Origin: Candidatus Nanopelagicales bacterium
Lineage (GTDB): Bacteria > Actinomycetota > Actinomycetes > S36-B12 > CAIYMF01
Direction of reading: 5' to 3'
Assembly: GCA_017848795.1 (NCBI GenBank)
Contig: JAFIHG010000040.1
Coordinates: forward strand, 1 to 44,201
Length of the DNA: 44,201 bases
The notes beneath the pieces were generated by a model that worked only from the letters and a program-made list of their open reading frames with translations, searched no databases and was not told the DNA's origin. Shown here in pieces: positions 31,914 to 41,270 of this stretch; the first letter of the stretch is position 1, and every line of letters starts with the position of its first letter. Made by a program: the position numbers and the translations under genes.

Positions 31914-34043
31914 TCAGACCGGGTCCGGCGCCGCGGCGCCCTGCGGGGCGGTCGTCGCCTGCTGTCGCAGCGACCCCCGGTGACCGAGCTGCTCCAGCCA
32001 GCGGACCAGCTGGCGGTGCAGCACCTCGGCCCCGCGGATCACCCCGTCGGTCAGCAGGTCCTCGTTCACGACCAGGTCGACCGGGTGCACCAGCATCGCC
32101 CGGGTCTGCCAGCCACCGAGCCCACCGTGGCAGCCGACCAGCTCCTCGAAGGCGGCGACCTCGTCGAGCGCGAGGTCGTACCCCGAGTTGACGTAGATGT
32201 CGGGCGCGTCCGCGTACTGCGCGACGTGGAGCAGGTCGTCGACCGCGTGCACGTCGAAGTCCGCGAGCGGATCCACACCCTCCACGGTGCCGTCGCGCAG
32301 CCCGCGCACGCCGTCCGGGCCGATCACCAGCGGTCCCCGCGCGCGGGAGTCCACGACGAGGAACCCGATCCACGGCGAGCGCGCCAAGGCTCCGAGCAGC
32401 CCCGGGTGCAGCTCCTCGATCCGTTCCGCCGCAAGCCTTCCGGGTTCGTTGGCGAACCAGACACCGCCGAGGTTGCCGGAGCCGACGACGACGACGTCGG
32501 GCCGATCCGGAGCGCTGGTACGCGCCTCGTCCTCGCCTGCCGGGCCGAGCCGTACCGCGCCGTCCGCGGTCCGGGAGCGCAGCAACCGGCGCGACACCCC
32601 GCCGCTGACCGACTGCTGCGACGCGAGCTGGGACAGGAAGACGTTGACCGGGCCCCACTGCTCGACCGCGCTCGTCGCGGCGGCCACCGCCTCGCCATCC
32701 ATGAGCGACTGCACCGTCGCCTCCAGCGACCTGCCGGTGCGCTGCAGGAAGGTCGCGCCCTGGCTCTGACCGTGGTCGCTCAGCAGTACGAAGCGGTACG
32801 GACGGGGTGCTCGCGCCGCCACCTTCTCGAGCAGTCCGACCACGCCGTCGAGCCCTTCCAGCGACCGCAGCGCCTCTGGTCGCACGACCCCGGCGTGGTG
32901 CGCGACCTCGTCGTAGTCGACGAAGTCGACGTAGACGCTGGGCCTGCCGGCCATCATGGCCTCGGTGACAAGCGCGACGTTGAGGTCCCGCAGCATCACG
33001 TTCGTGATGCCGCGCAGCGCGACGTACGCCCCGCGCCGGCGGATCCGCGGTTCGATGCCGAGGCGCCGCTGGCGCCGGCCCTGGTACAGCTCCTTGACCA
33101 TCTCGCCGACGGTCAGCACGAACGCCCGCACGAACCCGTACGGGTGGGTGAAGAACGCCGCGTACGACCGCGACGGGCCCAGCCCGCTGCGCACCTGGCG
33201 CATCCCGCTCATCGTGAGCAGGCTCTCCGGTGCGTCACCGGAGAAGAGGTTGCTGATCGACACCCCACCGTCGGCGAGCAGCCCGCGGCCGTCGCTGAGG
33301 CGGGCCTCGACGTACGCCGCATCCGGAGGGTGGTTCGAGACGACGAGCCGGCCCGACTCCTTCTCGTACCAGCGGAAAGCCGGCATGTCCTGCACCGTTC
33401 CATGCAGGATGCCGGCCTGGCTCACCGGCGTCGTGCAGGGGATCCGGGCGGTCCACTCCGCGGCGACGTGGCTGCCGGAGCGCACCCAGCGCGAGATCGT
33501 CGGCAGCGTGCCCGACCGGATGCCGAGATCCAGCACCGGGAACGGGACGCCGTCCAATTGCACGAACACGACGCCAGGTACCTCGCTGGTCGGCTGCGCC
33601 GCGCGCCGGCGCCCCGAGCGCCGGATCGCATAGGTCAGGAAGACGTCGTCGGCGTCGGCGAGCAGCACCCACTCGAACACGGCAGCGAGGACCGCGAAGA
33701 TCCACGATGCGATGAACACCGAGCCGAAGCCGTCGTCCTCGATACCGGGCGCGAGTGCCAGCCCGACGTACATCACGATCGCGTTGGCGAAAAGCGCGAG
33801 CAGCCCGGCGCCCCACCACCCGAACGGCAGCATGAGCCGTACCAGCACCGGGCGCAGGACCGCTGCGGTGACCGCGCACCACAGGGCCGCGCCGACGACC
33901 GAGAACGGCTCGGACGCGGACAGGCCCGGCGATATGGCGATGGTGACCGTGAGCACGAGCACTGTCAGCAGGAACCGGGCGACGGAGTTGCGCACGCGTT
34001 GGGCGGTGCTCTGGGGCAGCTCCTGCGGCAGCGCGGCGGTCAC
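31914..34043 (-). CDS. Holin-like membrane domain fused to alkaline-phosphatase-superfamily phosphodiesterase
   Basis: A 709-residue protein. Residues about 22-130 hold four membrane helices resembling the 'phage holin family / Mycobacterial 4TMS' domain (FLLTVLVLTVTIAISPGL, LLALFANAIVMYVGLAL). From about 155 a type I phosphodiesterase/nucleotide pyrophosphatase domain begins: VFVQLDGVPFPVLD (metal Asp about 164), IPCTTPVSQAGILHG (nucleophile Thr about 204-205), YVDFVDYDEVAHHAG, RFVLLSDHGQSQGATFLQ and GCHGGLGGWQTRAMLVHP. The soluble part follows helix 4 in a basic stretch. The substrate is unknown. GTG 34,043 overlaps the upstream MBL-fold gene (GTGA). Confidence 0.88.
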   Translation of the reverse strand: MTAALPQELPQSTAQRVRNSVARFLLTVLVLTVTIAISPGLSASEPFSVVGAALWCAVTAAVLRPVLVRLMLPFGWWGAGLLALFANAIVMYVGLALAPGIEDDGFGSVFIASWIFAVLAAVFEWVLLADADDVFLTYAIRRSGRRRAAQPTSEVPGVVFVQLDGVPFPVLDLGIRSGTLPTISRWVRSGSHVAAEWTARIPCTTPVSQAGILHGTVQDMPAFRWYEKESGRLVVSNHPPDAAYVEARLSDGRGLLADGGVSISNLFSGDAPESLLTMSGMRQVRSGLGPSRSYAAFFTHPYGFVRAFVLTVGEMVKELYQGRRQRRLGIEPRIRRRGAYVALRGITNVMLRDLNVALVTEAMMAGRPSVYVDFVDYDEVAHHAGVVRPEALRSLEGLDGVVGLLEKVAARAPRPYRFVLLSDHGQSQGATFLQRTGRSLEATVQSLMDGEAVAAATSAVEQWGPVNVFLSQLASQQSVSGGVSRRLLRSRTADGAVRLGPAGEDEARTSAPDRPDVVVVGSGNLGGVWFANEPGRLAAERIEELHPGLLGALARSPWIGFLVVDSRARGPLVIGPDGVRGLRDGTVEGVDPLADFDVHAVDDLLHVAQYADAPDIYVNSGYDLALDEVAAFEELVGCHGGLGGWQTRAMLVHPVDLVVNEDLLTDGVIRGAEVLHRQLVRWLEQLGHRGSLRQQATTAPQGAAAPDPV

Positions 34044-34855
34044 GCGCCCATCATGACGCGCTGCCCGGGGTCGGCGACCACCACGCGCCGGTCGTTGTCA
34101 CGCGCTCGTACCTGTCGCGCGAACGTCGTGGCAGGTAGGTGCAAGGTGCGCAGCGCTCCCGGGCGCAGCGAGCGGTAGGACAGCGGCAGCAGCGTGCCCC
34201 AATGGATCGGTACGGACAGCCGCGGTTCCAGGAGGGTCACCGCGTCAGCGGCGCGGCTCGGGTCGAGGTGTCCCTGCCCGAGCGAAGTGCCCCAGCCCCA
34301 CACGGGCAGCAGCGCAAGATCGAGGCCACCGCCCGTCGCGCCGAGGTCCCGCATCCCGGCGAACAGGTCGGTGTCACCGGCGAAATAGCACCGCACTCCG
34401 GCCGCGGAGACGATGTAGCCCTGCGCCGCCGCCCGCGGTCCGAACGGGACACGGAAGCCGTCGTGCTCGGCCGGTACGGCGGTGACGGTCGCTGTTGCGA
34501 CCTGCACGGAGCGCCCTGCGGCGAGCTCGCTGACGTTGCGGAACCCCTGTCCGCGCAACCACTCTCCCGCGCCCGGTGGCACGACCAACCGGGTCTGGGC
34601 GCCCAGTTTCCGCAGTGACCAGAGGTCGCAATGGTCGTGATGCAGGTGGGAGAGCAGCACCGCGTCGATGCGTCCGACCGCGTCCGGCACCGCGTCCGGC
34701 GCCCCTACCCGCCGGAGGAACGCGACGCGGTCGCGCAGCACCGGATCGGTGAGCAGCCGCACGCCGTCCAGCTCGAGCAGCACCGTCGCGTGGCCGAGCC
34801 AGGTCGCCGTCCGCTGCTCGATCCGGTCGCTGCTCACCCGGCGATGCTCTCCCAT
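34040..34855 (-). CDS. MBL-fold metallo-hydrolase
   Basis: A 271-residue metallo-beta-lactamase-fold enzyme of the UlaG/NAPE-PLD-like group. WLGHATVLLELDGVRLLTDP is the usual opening. The metal motif is SHLHHDHCD (His70, His72, Asp74, His75). Later ligands lie in PAEHDGFRVPFG, CYFAGDTDLFAG and SVPIHWGTLLPLS. The substrate cannot be inferred. The start is ATG 34,855 or GTG 34,837 (VSSDRIEQR). It is coupled to the phosphodiesterase gene by a 4-bp overlap, so the two hydrolases may act on related substrates. Confidence 0.9.
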   Translation of the reverse strand: MGEHRRVSSDRIEQRTATWLGHATVLLELDGVRLLTDPVLRDRVAFLRRVGAPDAVPDAVGRIDAVLLSHLHHDHCDLWSLRKLGAQTRLVVPPGAGEWLRGQGFRNVSELAAGRSVQVATATVTAVPAEHDGFRVPFGPRAAAQGYIVSAAGVRCYFAGDTDLFAGMRDLGATGGGLDLALLPVWGWGTSLGQGHLDPSRAADAVTLLEPRLSVPIHWGTLLPLSYRSLRPGALRTLHLPATTFARQVRARDNDRRVVVADPGQRVMMGA

Positions 34856-34898
34856 CGCCGGGAGCGCGCCCGCGCCGGGTGCGACGCACCGGCCGCGG

Positions 34899-35501
34899 TC
34901 AGTACCAGCGGTGCGAGCGCCAGAACGACCAGGCGCGGCACGGAGTCTTGTAGACCGCCTTGATGTAGTAGGCGCCCCACTTGATCTGCGTCATGGGGTT
35001 GGTACGCCAGTTCTTGCCGAACTTGGCCATCTTCTGACCGGGCATCGCCTGCGGGATGCCGTGTGCGCCGCTGCCGTTGTTGTGGGCACGCTCGTTCCAC
35101 GCGCTCTCCTTGCCCCACATCGGGGCAAGGCAGCGCATCTGCTTGCGGTGCCAGCCGTAGCGGACGGCGATGTAGCGCTTCGCGTACCACTTGTTGAACT
35201 TCTTCGTCGCGAACCGGTAGGGCGCCGCGGACGGGCGCAGCGAGTTCCGCGACGCCTTCTTCTTCGTGCGGCGGTCGGGCGCGGCCTTGGCGGTGCGGGT
35301 CGTGGCACCGACCGTACGGGCCGCCGGCATCGCGTGGACCTCTGCAGCGGGCGCTGGGGCGGCCGGGGCGGTGGGAGGCGCTGCGGTGGCGGCGCTCTGC
35401 GACGAGTGCGCCGTCGCTGTGAGGGTCGCGGCGGCCACGGCGCAGGTGACGAGCATGACGGGCAGTACACGCACTGTGCGGTGCTTGCGAGCCGAACTCA
35501 T
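34899..35501 (-). CDS. Secreted lytic-transglycosylase-like protein
   Basis: A 200-residue exported protein. The signal peptide is basic then hydrophobic (RKHRTVRVLPVMLVTCAVAA). An Ala/Pro-rich linker and a Lys/Arg-rich segment follow. The C-terminal SLT/lysozyme-like domain has MRCLAPMWGKESAWNERAHN, with a probable catalytic Glu in KESAWN, then GSGAHGIPQAMPGQKMAKFG and TNPMTQIKWGAYYIKAVYKT, ending WSFWRSHRWY. Two Cys (RCLAPMW and TPCRAW) probably form a disulfide. The layout matches small actinobacterial cell-wall hydrolases. ATG 35,501 has GGAGAAGGAG just upstream. Confidence 0.88.
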   Translation of the reverse strand: MSSARKHRTVRVLPVMLVTCAVAAATLTATAHSSQSAATAAPPTAPAAPAPAAEVHAMPAARTVGATTRTAKAAPDRRTKKKASRNSLRPSAAPYRFATKKFNKWYAKRYIAVRYGWHRKQMRCLAPMWGKESAWNERAHNNGSGAHGIPQAMPGQKMAKFGKNWRTNPMTQIKWGAYYIKAVYKTPCRAWSFWRSHRWY

Positions 35502-35847
35502 GGACTCCTTCTCCGGATCTGCGGGCGCCGGTCGGGGCGCGAGCGCGCACCTGCCGCTGTGGGCCGGATCCGGCGGCCCCCGGGCCGCGCGGCGACGGCC
35601 GGCTGATCGACCGTCGAGGTGCTCAGAACGCCGACGACTCTGACGTGCCGCGTCGAGGCGCGTCCAATCGGGCCGACGTGACGAAAGTCAAAGCGGAGCG
35701 TGGAATGTGCTCCGACACGCAGCGGAATCGGACAAAACGGCGCGGAACTGTGGTTTGCGCCACAGCAGTTCGTCTCGTATTTCGAGATCGGGCCCGGGTG
35801 GTGCGTTGACGGACCGCGCAGGTGCGCTCACTGTCGGTCGAACCGGC
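35502..35847. other. Intergenic region between the PhoH and lytic-transglycosylase genes
   Basis: 346 bp without a convincing gene. It holds a hairpin CTGTGG-6 nt-CCACAG at about 35,748-35,765, a possible end of the phoH transcript, with GTTTTG downstream on the minus strand but no strong U-tract. A TTGACT hexamer lies at 35,686-35,691 on the minus strand, a possible -35 for the lytic gene with a poor -10. The leader would be over 150 nt. I looked for the c-di-AMP (ydaO) riboswitch often found before such genes and did not find its conserved blocks. Confidence 0.4.
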
Positions 35848-37173
35848 TCAGACGACGAGGTCCTCCAGCAGTTCGGTCACGAGCGCCGCGATGGGCGAGC
35901 GCTCGGACCGGGTGAGCGTCACGTGCGCGAAGAGCGGGTGGCCCTTGAGCTTCTCCACGACCGCCACGATCCCGTCATGGCGCCCGACGCGCAGGTTGTC
36001 CCGCTGTGCGACGTCGTGCGTGAGCACGACGCGGCTGTCGCGGCCCACCCTCGAGAGCACGGTGAGAAGCACGTTGCGCTCCAACGACTGTGCCTCGTCG
36101 ACGATCACGAAGCAGTCATGGAGCGACCGGCCCCTGATGTGAGTGAGGGGCAGCACCTCGAGCATGCCGCGACCGACGATCTCCTCGACGACCTCCGTCG
36201 TCGTCACCGCGCCGAGCGTGTCGAAGACGGCCTGCCCCCAGGGACTCATCTTCTCGTTCTCGGTGCCCGGAAGATAGCCGAGCTCCTGACCTCCCACCGC
36301 GAAGAGCGGCCGGAACACAACGACTTTGCGGTGCTGCCGGCGTTCGAGCACCGCTTCGAGGCCGGCGCTGAGCGCGAGCGCGCTCTTGCCGGTGCCCGCC
36401 CGGCCGCCGAGCGAGACGATGCCGACGTCAGGGTCCAGCAGCAGGTCGAGCGCGATGCGTTGCTCGGCGCTGCGGCCGTGGACGCCGAAAGCCTCGCGGT
36501 CGCCACGGACCAGGCGCAGGCTCTTGTCGGCAACCGTTCGCGCGAGCGCGCTGCCCCGCTCGCTGAGCAGCACCACACCGGTGTTGCAGGGCAGGTCGCG
36601 CGCGGCCTCCAGCTCCAGGTTCTCGTTCTCGTACAACAAATCGATGTCCGCACCGGACACGTCGAGTTCGGCCATCCCCGTCCAGCCGCTCTCCGCGGCG
36701 AGCTCGGCGAGGTACTCCTGAGCGGGGAGTCCGACGGCGGAGGCCTTGACCCGCATCGGCAGGTCCTTGGAGACGAGCACCACGTCCGAGCCGCGCGCCG
36801 CCAGGTTGGAGGCGACGGCAAGGATCCGGGAGTCGTTGTCGCCCAGCTGGAATCCCGCAGGTAGCAACGACAAGTCGGTGTGGCCGAGCTCGACGCGCAG
36901 GGTGCCGCCCTGCGCACCGACAGGGATCGGCCCGTCGAGCCGCCCGTGCTGTGCTCGCAGGTCGTCGAGCAGCCGCAACGCCTCTCGCGCGAAGTAGCCG
37001 AGTTCCGGGTGCGAGCGTTTCGCCTCGAGCTCGACCACCACGACCGCCGGGACGACGACCTCGTGCTCGGCGAACCGCAGCGGCGCGCGCGGGTCGGAGA
37101 GCAGGACGGAGGTGTCGAGCACGTGCGTACGGACGCGGTCGGAACGGGGGCTGTCGTGGCGCGGCGTGTGCAC
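35848..37173 (-). CDS. PIN-PhoH family ATPase/RNase (PhoH2 type)
   Basis: A 441-residue two-domain protein. The N-terminal PIN nuclease domain is at about 15-150: [53 protein letters not shown] and [15 protein letters not shown], which supply the acidic residues. The C-terminal PhoH domain has Walker [14 protein letters not shown] and Walker [14 protein letters not shown]. Mycobacterial PhoH2 is an ATP-dependent RNA helicase/RNase encoded with a small antitoxin. No such upstream ORF is visible here. GTG 37,173 has AGGAGG five bases upstream, and TAGCGT at 37,223-37,228 is a possible -10. Confidence 0.93.
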   Translation of the reverse strand: MHTPRHDSPRSDRVRTHVLDTSVLLSDPRAPLRFAEHEVVVPAVVVVELEAKRSHPELGYFAREALRLLDDLRAQHGRLDGPIPVGAQGGTLRVELGHTDLSLLPAGFQLGDNDSRILAVASNLAARGSDVVLVSKDLPMRVKASAVGLPAQEYLAELAAESGWTGMAELDVSGADIDLLYENENLELEAARDLPCNTGVVLLSERGSALARTVADKSLRLVRGDREAFGVHGRSAEQRIALDLLLDPDVGIVSLGGRAGTGKSALALSAGLEAVLERRQHRKVVVFRPLFAVGGQELGYLPGTENEKMSPWGQAVFDTLGAVTTTEVVEEIVGRGMLEVLPLTHIRGRSLHDCFVIVDEAQSLERNVLLTVLSRVGRDSRVVLTHDVAQRDNLRVGRHDGIVAVVEKLKGHPLFAHVTLTRSERSPIAALVTELLEDLVV

Positions 37174-37222
37174 GCGGCCTCCTGGGCGCTGCGGGGCCGA
37201 CGGGCGCCGGCCCGGTCAGCCC

Positions 37223-37228
37223 ACGCTA
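37223..37228 (-). promoter_or_regulatory. Possible -10 box of phoH
   Basis: TAGCGT on the minus strand, about 50 bases before GTG 37,173. It gives a leadered mRNA, which agrees with the strong AGGAGG in front of that start. Confidence 0.35.
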
Positions 37229-37299
37229 GGACGGCGAACGGGTGACCCCTGGCACAACACGCCGACGAGGCGACAGCGCTCGCCCTCCCACGCCGTCGG

Positions 37300-38556
37300 T
37301 CAGTAGCGGGGCGCGGGTTCGACGCCGTCGAGTACGCCGTCGAGCATGCGGGCCAGCACGCCCTGCAGCGCATCGACCCCGGTGAGCATGTCCTGCTCCA
37401 AGGTCAGCTCGCGCTCGCAGTGCGAGACCCCGTCGATGCTCGGGATGAACATCATGACCGTCGGCGCCACCGTGTTCATCGCGATCGAGTCATGGCCGGC
37501 CATCGTCTGCATCCGGCGGATGCCGATACCGAGATCGGTCGCGACCTTGCCCACGAGCTCCACCCCCTCCTCCGGGAAGTAGAGGTTGGGCCGGATGTCG
37601 AAGTCCTGCACGATGATCTGGACGTCGTGCGACTCCGCCAGCTCGGCGCAGCGCGCGACCAGCCGGTTCCGGGCGTCCTGCACGATCGCGGGATCGTTGG
37701 CGCGCAGGTCGCCGACCAGGTGCACGCGCCGGTTCACCACGATCGGCGAGTTGGGCTCGACGACGATCTGGCCGACCGAGGAGACCAGCGACTCCGGCGG
37801 GTAGTCGCGGGTGATCTCGTTGAAGGCGATGATGACGTACGAGGCCGCGTACAGGGCGTCGCGGCGGTCCTCCATGAGGGTGGCGCCGGTGTGCGACTGC
37901 TCCCCGAGGATCTCGACGTCCAGCTTCTGGGTGTACCAGCTGGAGTCCACGGCACCGAGCGGGATGCCCTCGCGCTCCAGGATGCGGCCCTGCTCGATGT
38001 GGATCTCGACGTAGCCGGCCGCCGTCGGCGGCTCGTCCCCGCCCAGGTAGCCGATGGACTCCAACGCGTTCCGCACCGTCACCCCGGCGAGGTCGGTGCG
38101 GTCGAGCATCTCGTCGCGGTCCTTGAGCCCGGCGTACACCGAGCTGCCCATGATGGACGGCGCGAACCGACCGCCTTCCTCGTTGAACCAGTCGACGACC
38201 GCGAGGTTGTAGCGCGGCGACACCCCCAGGTCGGTGAAGTGCTGCTGCACCCGCTCGGCGGCGTGCAGGCCCGCCATCACGCCGTACGCGCCGTCGAACC
38301 GGCCGCCGCGCGGCTGGGAGTCGAGGTGGCTGCCCACCAGGATGTACGGGGCGCCGGGGTTGAAGTCGATGAGCGCGAACAGGTTCCCGATGCCGTCGAC
38401 CGTGGTCCTCCACCCGCGGCGCTCGGCGAACGCGCGGAACCACTCGCGTACCTGACGGTCCTCCTCGGTGCCGGCCTGCCGCTCGACACCCCCCGCCTCG
38501 GTGGCACCGATCTGCTCCACCTCGCGCCACGAGGTCATGAAGTCCGTGCTCGCCAT
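37300..38556 (-). CDS. M20-family Zn-dependent amidohydrolase (carbamoylase/allantoate amidohydrolase type)
   Basis: A 418-residue binuclear metallo-hydrolase of the allantoate amidohydrolase / N-carbamoyl-L-amino acid hydrolase group. Metal motifs are VGSHLDSQPRGGRFDGAYGV (His77, Asp88) and DWFNEEGGRF (Glu126/127). EIHIEQGRILEREGIPLGAV carries the next His. The dimerisation insert contains GEQSHTGATLMEDRRDAL, and MQTMAGHDSIAMN and SHCERELT follow near the end. The substrate within the group is uncertain, and no allantoin or hydantoin genes are nearby. ATG 38,556 has AAGGAG 8 bases upstream. The frame extends to 39,243 antisense-like through the next gene but that part is not coding. Confidence 0.88.
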   Translation of the reverse strand: MASTDFMTSWREVEQIGATEAGGVERQAGTEEDRQVREWFRAFAERRGWRTTVDGIGNLFALIDFNPGAPYILVGSHLDSQPRGGRFDGAYGVMAGLHAAERVQQHFTDLGVSPRYNLAVVDWFNEEGGRFAPSIMGSSVYAGLKDRDEMLDRTDLAGVTVRNALESIGYLGGDEPPTAAGYVEIHIEQGRILEREGIPLGAVDSSWYTQKLDVEILGEQSHTGATLMEDRRDALYAASYVIIAFNEITRDYPPESLVSSVGQIVVEPNSPIVVNRRVHLVGDLRANDPAIVQDARNRLVARCAELAESHDVQIIVQDFDIRPNLYFPEEGVELVGKVATDLGIGIRRMQTMAGHDSIAMNTVAPTVMMFIPSIDGVSHCERELTLEQDMLTGVDALQGVLARMLDGVLDGVEPAPRY

Positions 38557-38669
38557 TCTGATCCGCTCCTTCGGTCCGAGAGCCCGCCGACCGGGCCGAT
38601 GGGGACCGGCCCGTGTTCTCTGGTCCAAACCTACGGGGCGGTGGGCACGCGGCCACCCGGGTCCGCGCG

Positions 38670-39431
38670 TCAGGTGCCGTAGCGGCGCTGCCGGGCACCG
38701 TAGGAGCGCAGTGCACGCAGGAAGTCGACCTTGCGGAAGTCCGGCCAGTGCGCCTCCGCGAACCAGAACTCCGAATGCGCGCTCTGCCAGAGCAGGAAGC
38801 CCGACAGCCGCTGCTCCCCGGACGTACGTATGACCAGGTCCGGGTCGGGCTGGCCGCGCGTGTAGAGGTGCTCGGCGATGTGCTCCATGTCGAGCTCGGC
38901 GGCGAGCTCGTCGAGGCTGGTGCCTCGCGCGGCGTGGTCGGCGAGCAGCGAGCGGACGGCATCCACGACCTCGCGCCGCCCGCCGTACCCGACGGCGACG
39001 TTGACGAGCATGCCGGGCACTTCCTTCGTCGCGTCCGCGGCGAGCTTGAGCGAGCGGGCGATCTCGGCGGGCAACAGGTCGAGCGCACCGACCGGGTTGA
39101 TCCGCCAGCGCGCAGTGGCAGCCAGGTCGGTCACCGTCTGCTCGATGATGGCGAGGAGGGGCTCGAGCTCGGCGACCGGGCGGGACAGGTTGTCGGTGGA
39201 CAGCAGCCACAGCGTCACGACGTCGATGCGGACCTCGTCGCACCAGCCGAGCAGCTGCTCGATCTTGTTGGCGCCGGCACGGTGCCCGTGAGCGCTGGGC
39301 GAGCCCTGGTCGGCCGCCCAGCGGCGGTTGCCGTCCAGGATCACACCGACGTGGTGCGGGATGCGCGCCGGGTCGAGGTCGGCGCGCAGCCGACGCTCGT
39401 ACAGCCCGTAGACGAGGTCGGCGAACGCCAC
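38670..39431 (-). CDS. Short-chain cis-prenyltransferase (isoprenyl transferase)
   Basis: A 253-residue UppS-family enzyme that adds isopentenyl units in cis. It starts AFADLVYGLYERRL and has the catalytic VGVILDGNRRWAADQGSPSA, then DVVTLWLLSTDNLSRP, VNVAVGYGGRREVVDAVRSL and DPDLVIRTSGEQRLSGFLLW. It resembles the mycobacterial Z-farnesyl diphosphate synthase (Rv1086) more than long-chain UppS, from the N-terminus and the RRYGT end. I chose GTG 39,431 because GGAGG lies five bases upstream. GTG 39,437 is directly adjacent to that SD. Its product would feed decaprenyl or polyprenyl phosphate synthesis. Confidence 0.92.
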   Translation of the reverse strand: MAFADLVYGLYERRLRADLDPARIPHHVGVILDGNRRWAADQGSPSAHGHRAGANKIEQLLGWCDEVRIDVVTLWLLSTDNLSRPVAELEPLLAIIEQTVTDLAATARWRINPVGALDLLPAEIARSLKLAADATKEVPGMLVNVAVGYGGRREVVDAVRSLLADHAARGTSLDELAAELDMEHIAEHLYTRGQPDPDLVIRTSGEQRLSGFLLWQSAHSEFWFAEAHWPDFRKVDFLRALRSYGARQRRYGT

Positions 39432-39474
39432 GTGCACCTCCGGTCGACGGGTCGACGCTCTCGCGCCGCGACAG

Positions 39475-39480
39475 AGATTA
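39475..39480 (-). promoter_or_regulatory. Possible -10 box of the cis-prenyltransferase gene
   Basis: TAATCT on the minus strand, 43 bases before the start, in the 72-bp gap after purE. It gives a leadered mRNA with the GGAGG ribosome-binding site. Confidence 0.4.
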
Positions 39481-39503
39481 CCGCGCTGACCCGCGGATTC
39501 CGG

Positions 39504-40022
39504 CTACGGCGAGGCCGGCCCGCCGGGTACGGCACGTTCGCGCAGCGCGGCGCCTTTCTGCTGCGCGGTACGGCGCAGCGCCTCCCGGTGCGCGGTCAGC
39601 GCGGTCTGCAGCGCGGGGTCGCCCACGGCGAGGATCCGCGCGGCGAGCAGTCCGGCGTTGCGCGCGTTGCCGATGCCGACCGTCGCCACCGGCACACCCG
39701 CCGGCATCTGCACGATCGACAGCAGCGAGTCCATCCCGTCCAGGTGCCGCAGCGGTACGGGTACCCCGATGACCGGCAGGTCGGTCACCGAGGCGAGCAT
39801 CCCGGGCAGGTGCGCCGCTCCCCCGGCGCCCGCGACGAGGACGCGCAGACCGCGCCCGGCGGCGGCGCTGCCGTACGCGATCATCTGCTCCGGCATCCGG
39901 TGGGCCGACACGACGTCGACCTCGTACGGCACGTCCAGGTCGGCGAGTGCTTCCCCCGCGGCCGACATCACCGGCCAGTCGGAGTCCGACCCCATGACGA
40001 TCCCGACCAGCGCTTCAGCCAT
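39504..40022 (-). CDS. purE: N5-carboxyaminoimidazole ribonucleotide mutase
   Basis: A 172-residue class I PurE that converts N5-CAIR to CAIR in purine synthesis. The signature is [20 protein letters not shown], then [60 protein letters not shown] and [17 protein letters not shown]. The length is normal. The ATG overlaps the end of purK by 8 bp, the expected purK-purE operon with purK first. Confidence 0.96.
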   Translation of the reverse strand: MAEALVGIVMGSDSDWPVMSAAGEALADLDVPYEVDVVSAHRMPEQMIAYGSAAAGRGLRVLVAGAGGAAHLPGMLASVTDLPVIGVPVPLRHLDGMDSLLSIVQMPAGVPVATVGIGNARNAGLLAARILAVGDPALQTALTAHREALRRTAQQKGAALRERAVPGGPASP

Positions 40023-41202
40023 CGATCACTCCGGTGAGGTAGTCGGCGGCGTGGTGGGCGCGCCCGAGCAGTGTGGACAGGTCGTCGCCGATGACCGTGA
40101 CGTGCCCGACCTTGCGTCCCGGGCGGACCTGCTTGCCGTACATGTGGATCCGCAGCCCAGGGTCGCGCGCCATGCAGTGCAGGTAGGCGCGGTACATGTC
40201 GGGGTGCTGTCCGCCCAGGACGTTCACCATGACGGCGTACGGCGCGGTCATCCGCGGGGAGCCGAGCGGCAGGTCGAGCACGGCCCGCAGATGGTTCTCG
40301 AACTGCGAGGTGAGGGCGCCGTCGATGCTCCAGTGTCCGGAGTTGTGCGGCCGCATCGCGAGCTCGTTCACCAGCAACCGCCCGTCACGGGTGTAGAACA
40401 GCTCGACGGCCAGCATGCCGTGCACGTCGAGCAGCCCCGCGACCCGCAGTGCGATCCGCTGGGCCGCGATGGCGAGCGCCTCCGGGAGGCCGGGTGCCGG
40501 TGCGACGACCTCGGTGCAGATGCCGTCGGTCTGCACGGTGCGCACCACCGGGTATGCGACCGCCTGGCCGGACGGGGAGCGGGCCACCTGCGCCGCCAGC
40601 TCCGCGGCGAAGTCCACCCGTTCCTCGACCAGCCACGCGGCGCCCTGCGCAAGCGGCGTCACAGCGAGGTGCGCGCGGACCGCCGCAGCGTCGTCGAGGA
40701 CCCACACGCCGTGCCCGTCGTACCCACCGCGCGACGTCTTGAGCACGACGGGCCACCCGACCTGCTCCGCGAACGCCTCGATGTCGGCGGGGGTCCGCAC
40801 CTCCGCCCACCGCGGGCACGGCACGCCGGCCGCCGCAAGCGCCCGGCGCATCACCAGCTTGTCCTGGGCGTGCGCAAGGGCGGCCGGTCCGGGACGCACC
40901 ACCACGCCCGCGTCCTGCAGCGCCGCGAGGTGCTGCGGCGGTACGTGCTCGTGGTCGAAGGTCAGCACGGCCGCCCCCGTCGCCGCGTCCTGCAGCGCCG
41001 TGAGGTCGGTGTGCTCGCCGACGCGTACGTCGCGCACGACCTGCGCCGCGCTGTCGGCCGCGTCCGCTGCCAGCACCCGCAGGCCCACTCCGAGCGCGAC
41101 AGCGGCGGGCGCGGTCATCCGGGCGAGCTGGCCACCGCCGACCATCGTCACGACGGGGAACCCGGCCGCCGCGAGGACGGGCGCCGCGGTCGGGGAGGTC
41201 AC
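40015..41202 (-). CDS. purK: 5-(carboxyamino)imidazole ribonucleotide synthase
   Basis: A 395-residue ATP-grasp enzyme making N5-CAIR from AIR, bicarbonate and ATP. The N-terminal Rossmann part has [20 protein letters not shown] and [16 protein letters not shown]. The ATP-grasp core has [36 protein letters not shown] and [20 protein letters not shown], then [20 protein letters not shown]. The length is normal. GTG 41,202 has TAGGCT eight bases upstream. It is coupled to purE and divergent from the GtrA gene. Confidence 0.96.
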   Translation of the reverse strand: MTSPTAAPVLAAAGFPVVTMVGGGQLARMTAPAAVALGVGLRVLAADAADSAAQVVRDVRVGEHTDLTALQDAATGAAVLTFDHEHVPPQHLAALQDAGVVVRPGPAALAHAQDKLVMRRALAAAGVPCPRWAEVRTPADIEAFAEQVGWPVVLKTSRGGYDGHGVWVLDDAAAVRAHLAVTPLAQGAAWLVEERVDFAAELAAQVARSPSGQAVAYPVVRTVQTDGICTEVVAPAPGLPEALAIAAQRIALRVAGLLDVHGMLAVELFYTRDGRLLVNELAMRPHNSGHWSIDGALTSQFENHLRAVLDLPLGSPRMTAPYAVMVNVLGGQHPDMYRAYLHCMARDPGLRIHMYGKQVRPGRKVGHVTVIGDDLSTLLGRAHHAADYLTGVIDG

Positions 41203-41210
41203 GAGCGTGG

Positions 41211-41216
41211 AGCCTA
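41211..41216 (-). promoter_or_regulatory. -10 box of purKE
   Basis: TAGGCT on the minus strand, eight bases before GTG 41,202. Confidence 0.45.
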
Positions 41217-41258
41217 GCGGCGGGCCGCTCCACGGCGACCGGACCGCGGTCGCTCGGT

Positions 41259-41264
41259 TACACT
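41259..41264 (+). promoter_or_regulatory. -10 box of the GtrA gene
   Basis: TACACT six bases before GTG 41,271. GCGACC 18 bases further upstream is a partial -35 match. No ribosome-binding site precedes the GTG, so a leaderless mRNA is expected. Confidence 0.5.
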
Positions 41265-41270
41265 CGCTCG

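Noticed and set aside
31677-34178. 833-codon open frame antisense to the phosphodiesterase gene
   Set aside because: A typical shadow frame of high-GC coding DNA. The opposite strand has clear domains.
35502-35847. c-di-AMP (ydaO-type) riboswitch before the lytic-transglycosylase gene
   Set aside because: The long leader would allow it, but I do not find the conserved sequence blocks. A covariance-model search would decide.
38557-39243. N-terminal extension of the M20 amidohydrolase
   Set aside because: It runs through the cis-prenyltransferase gene in another frame with low-complexity Arg/Ala sequence. ATG 38,556 has a good SD and gives the family length.
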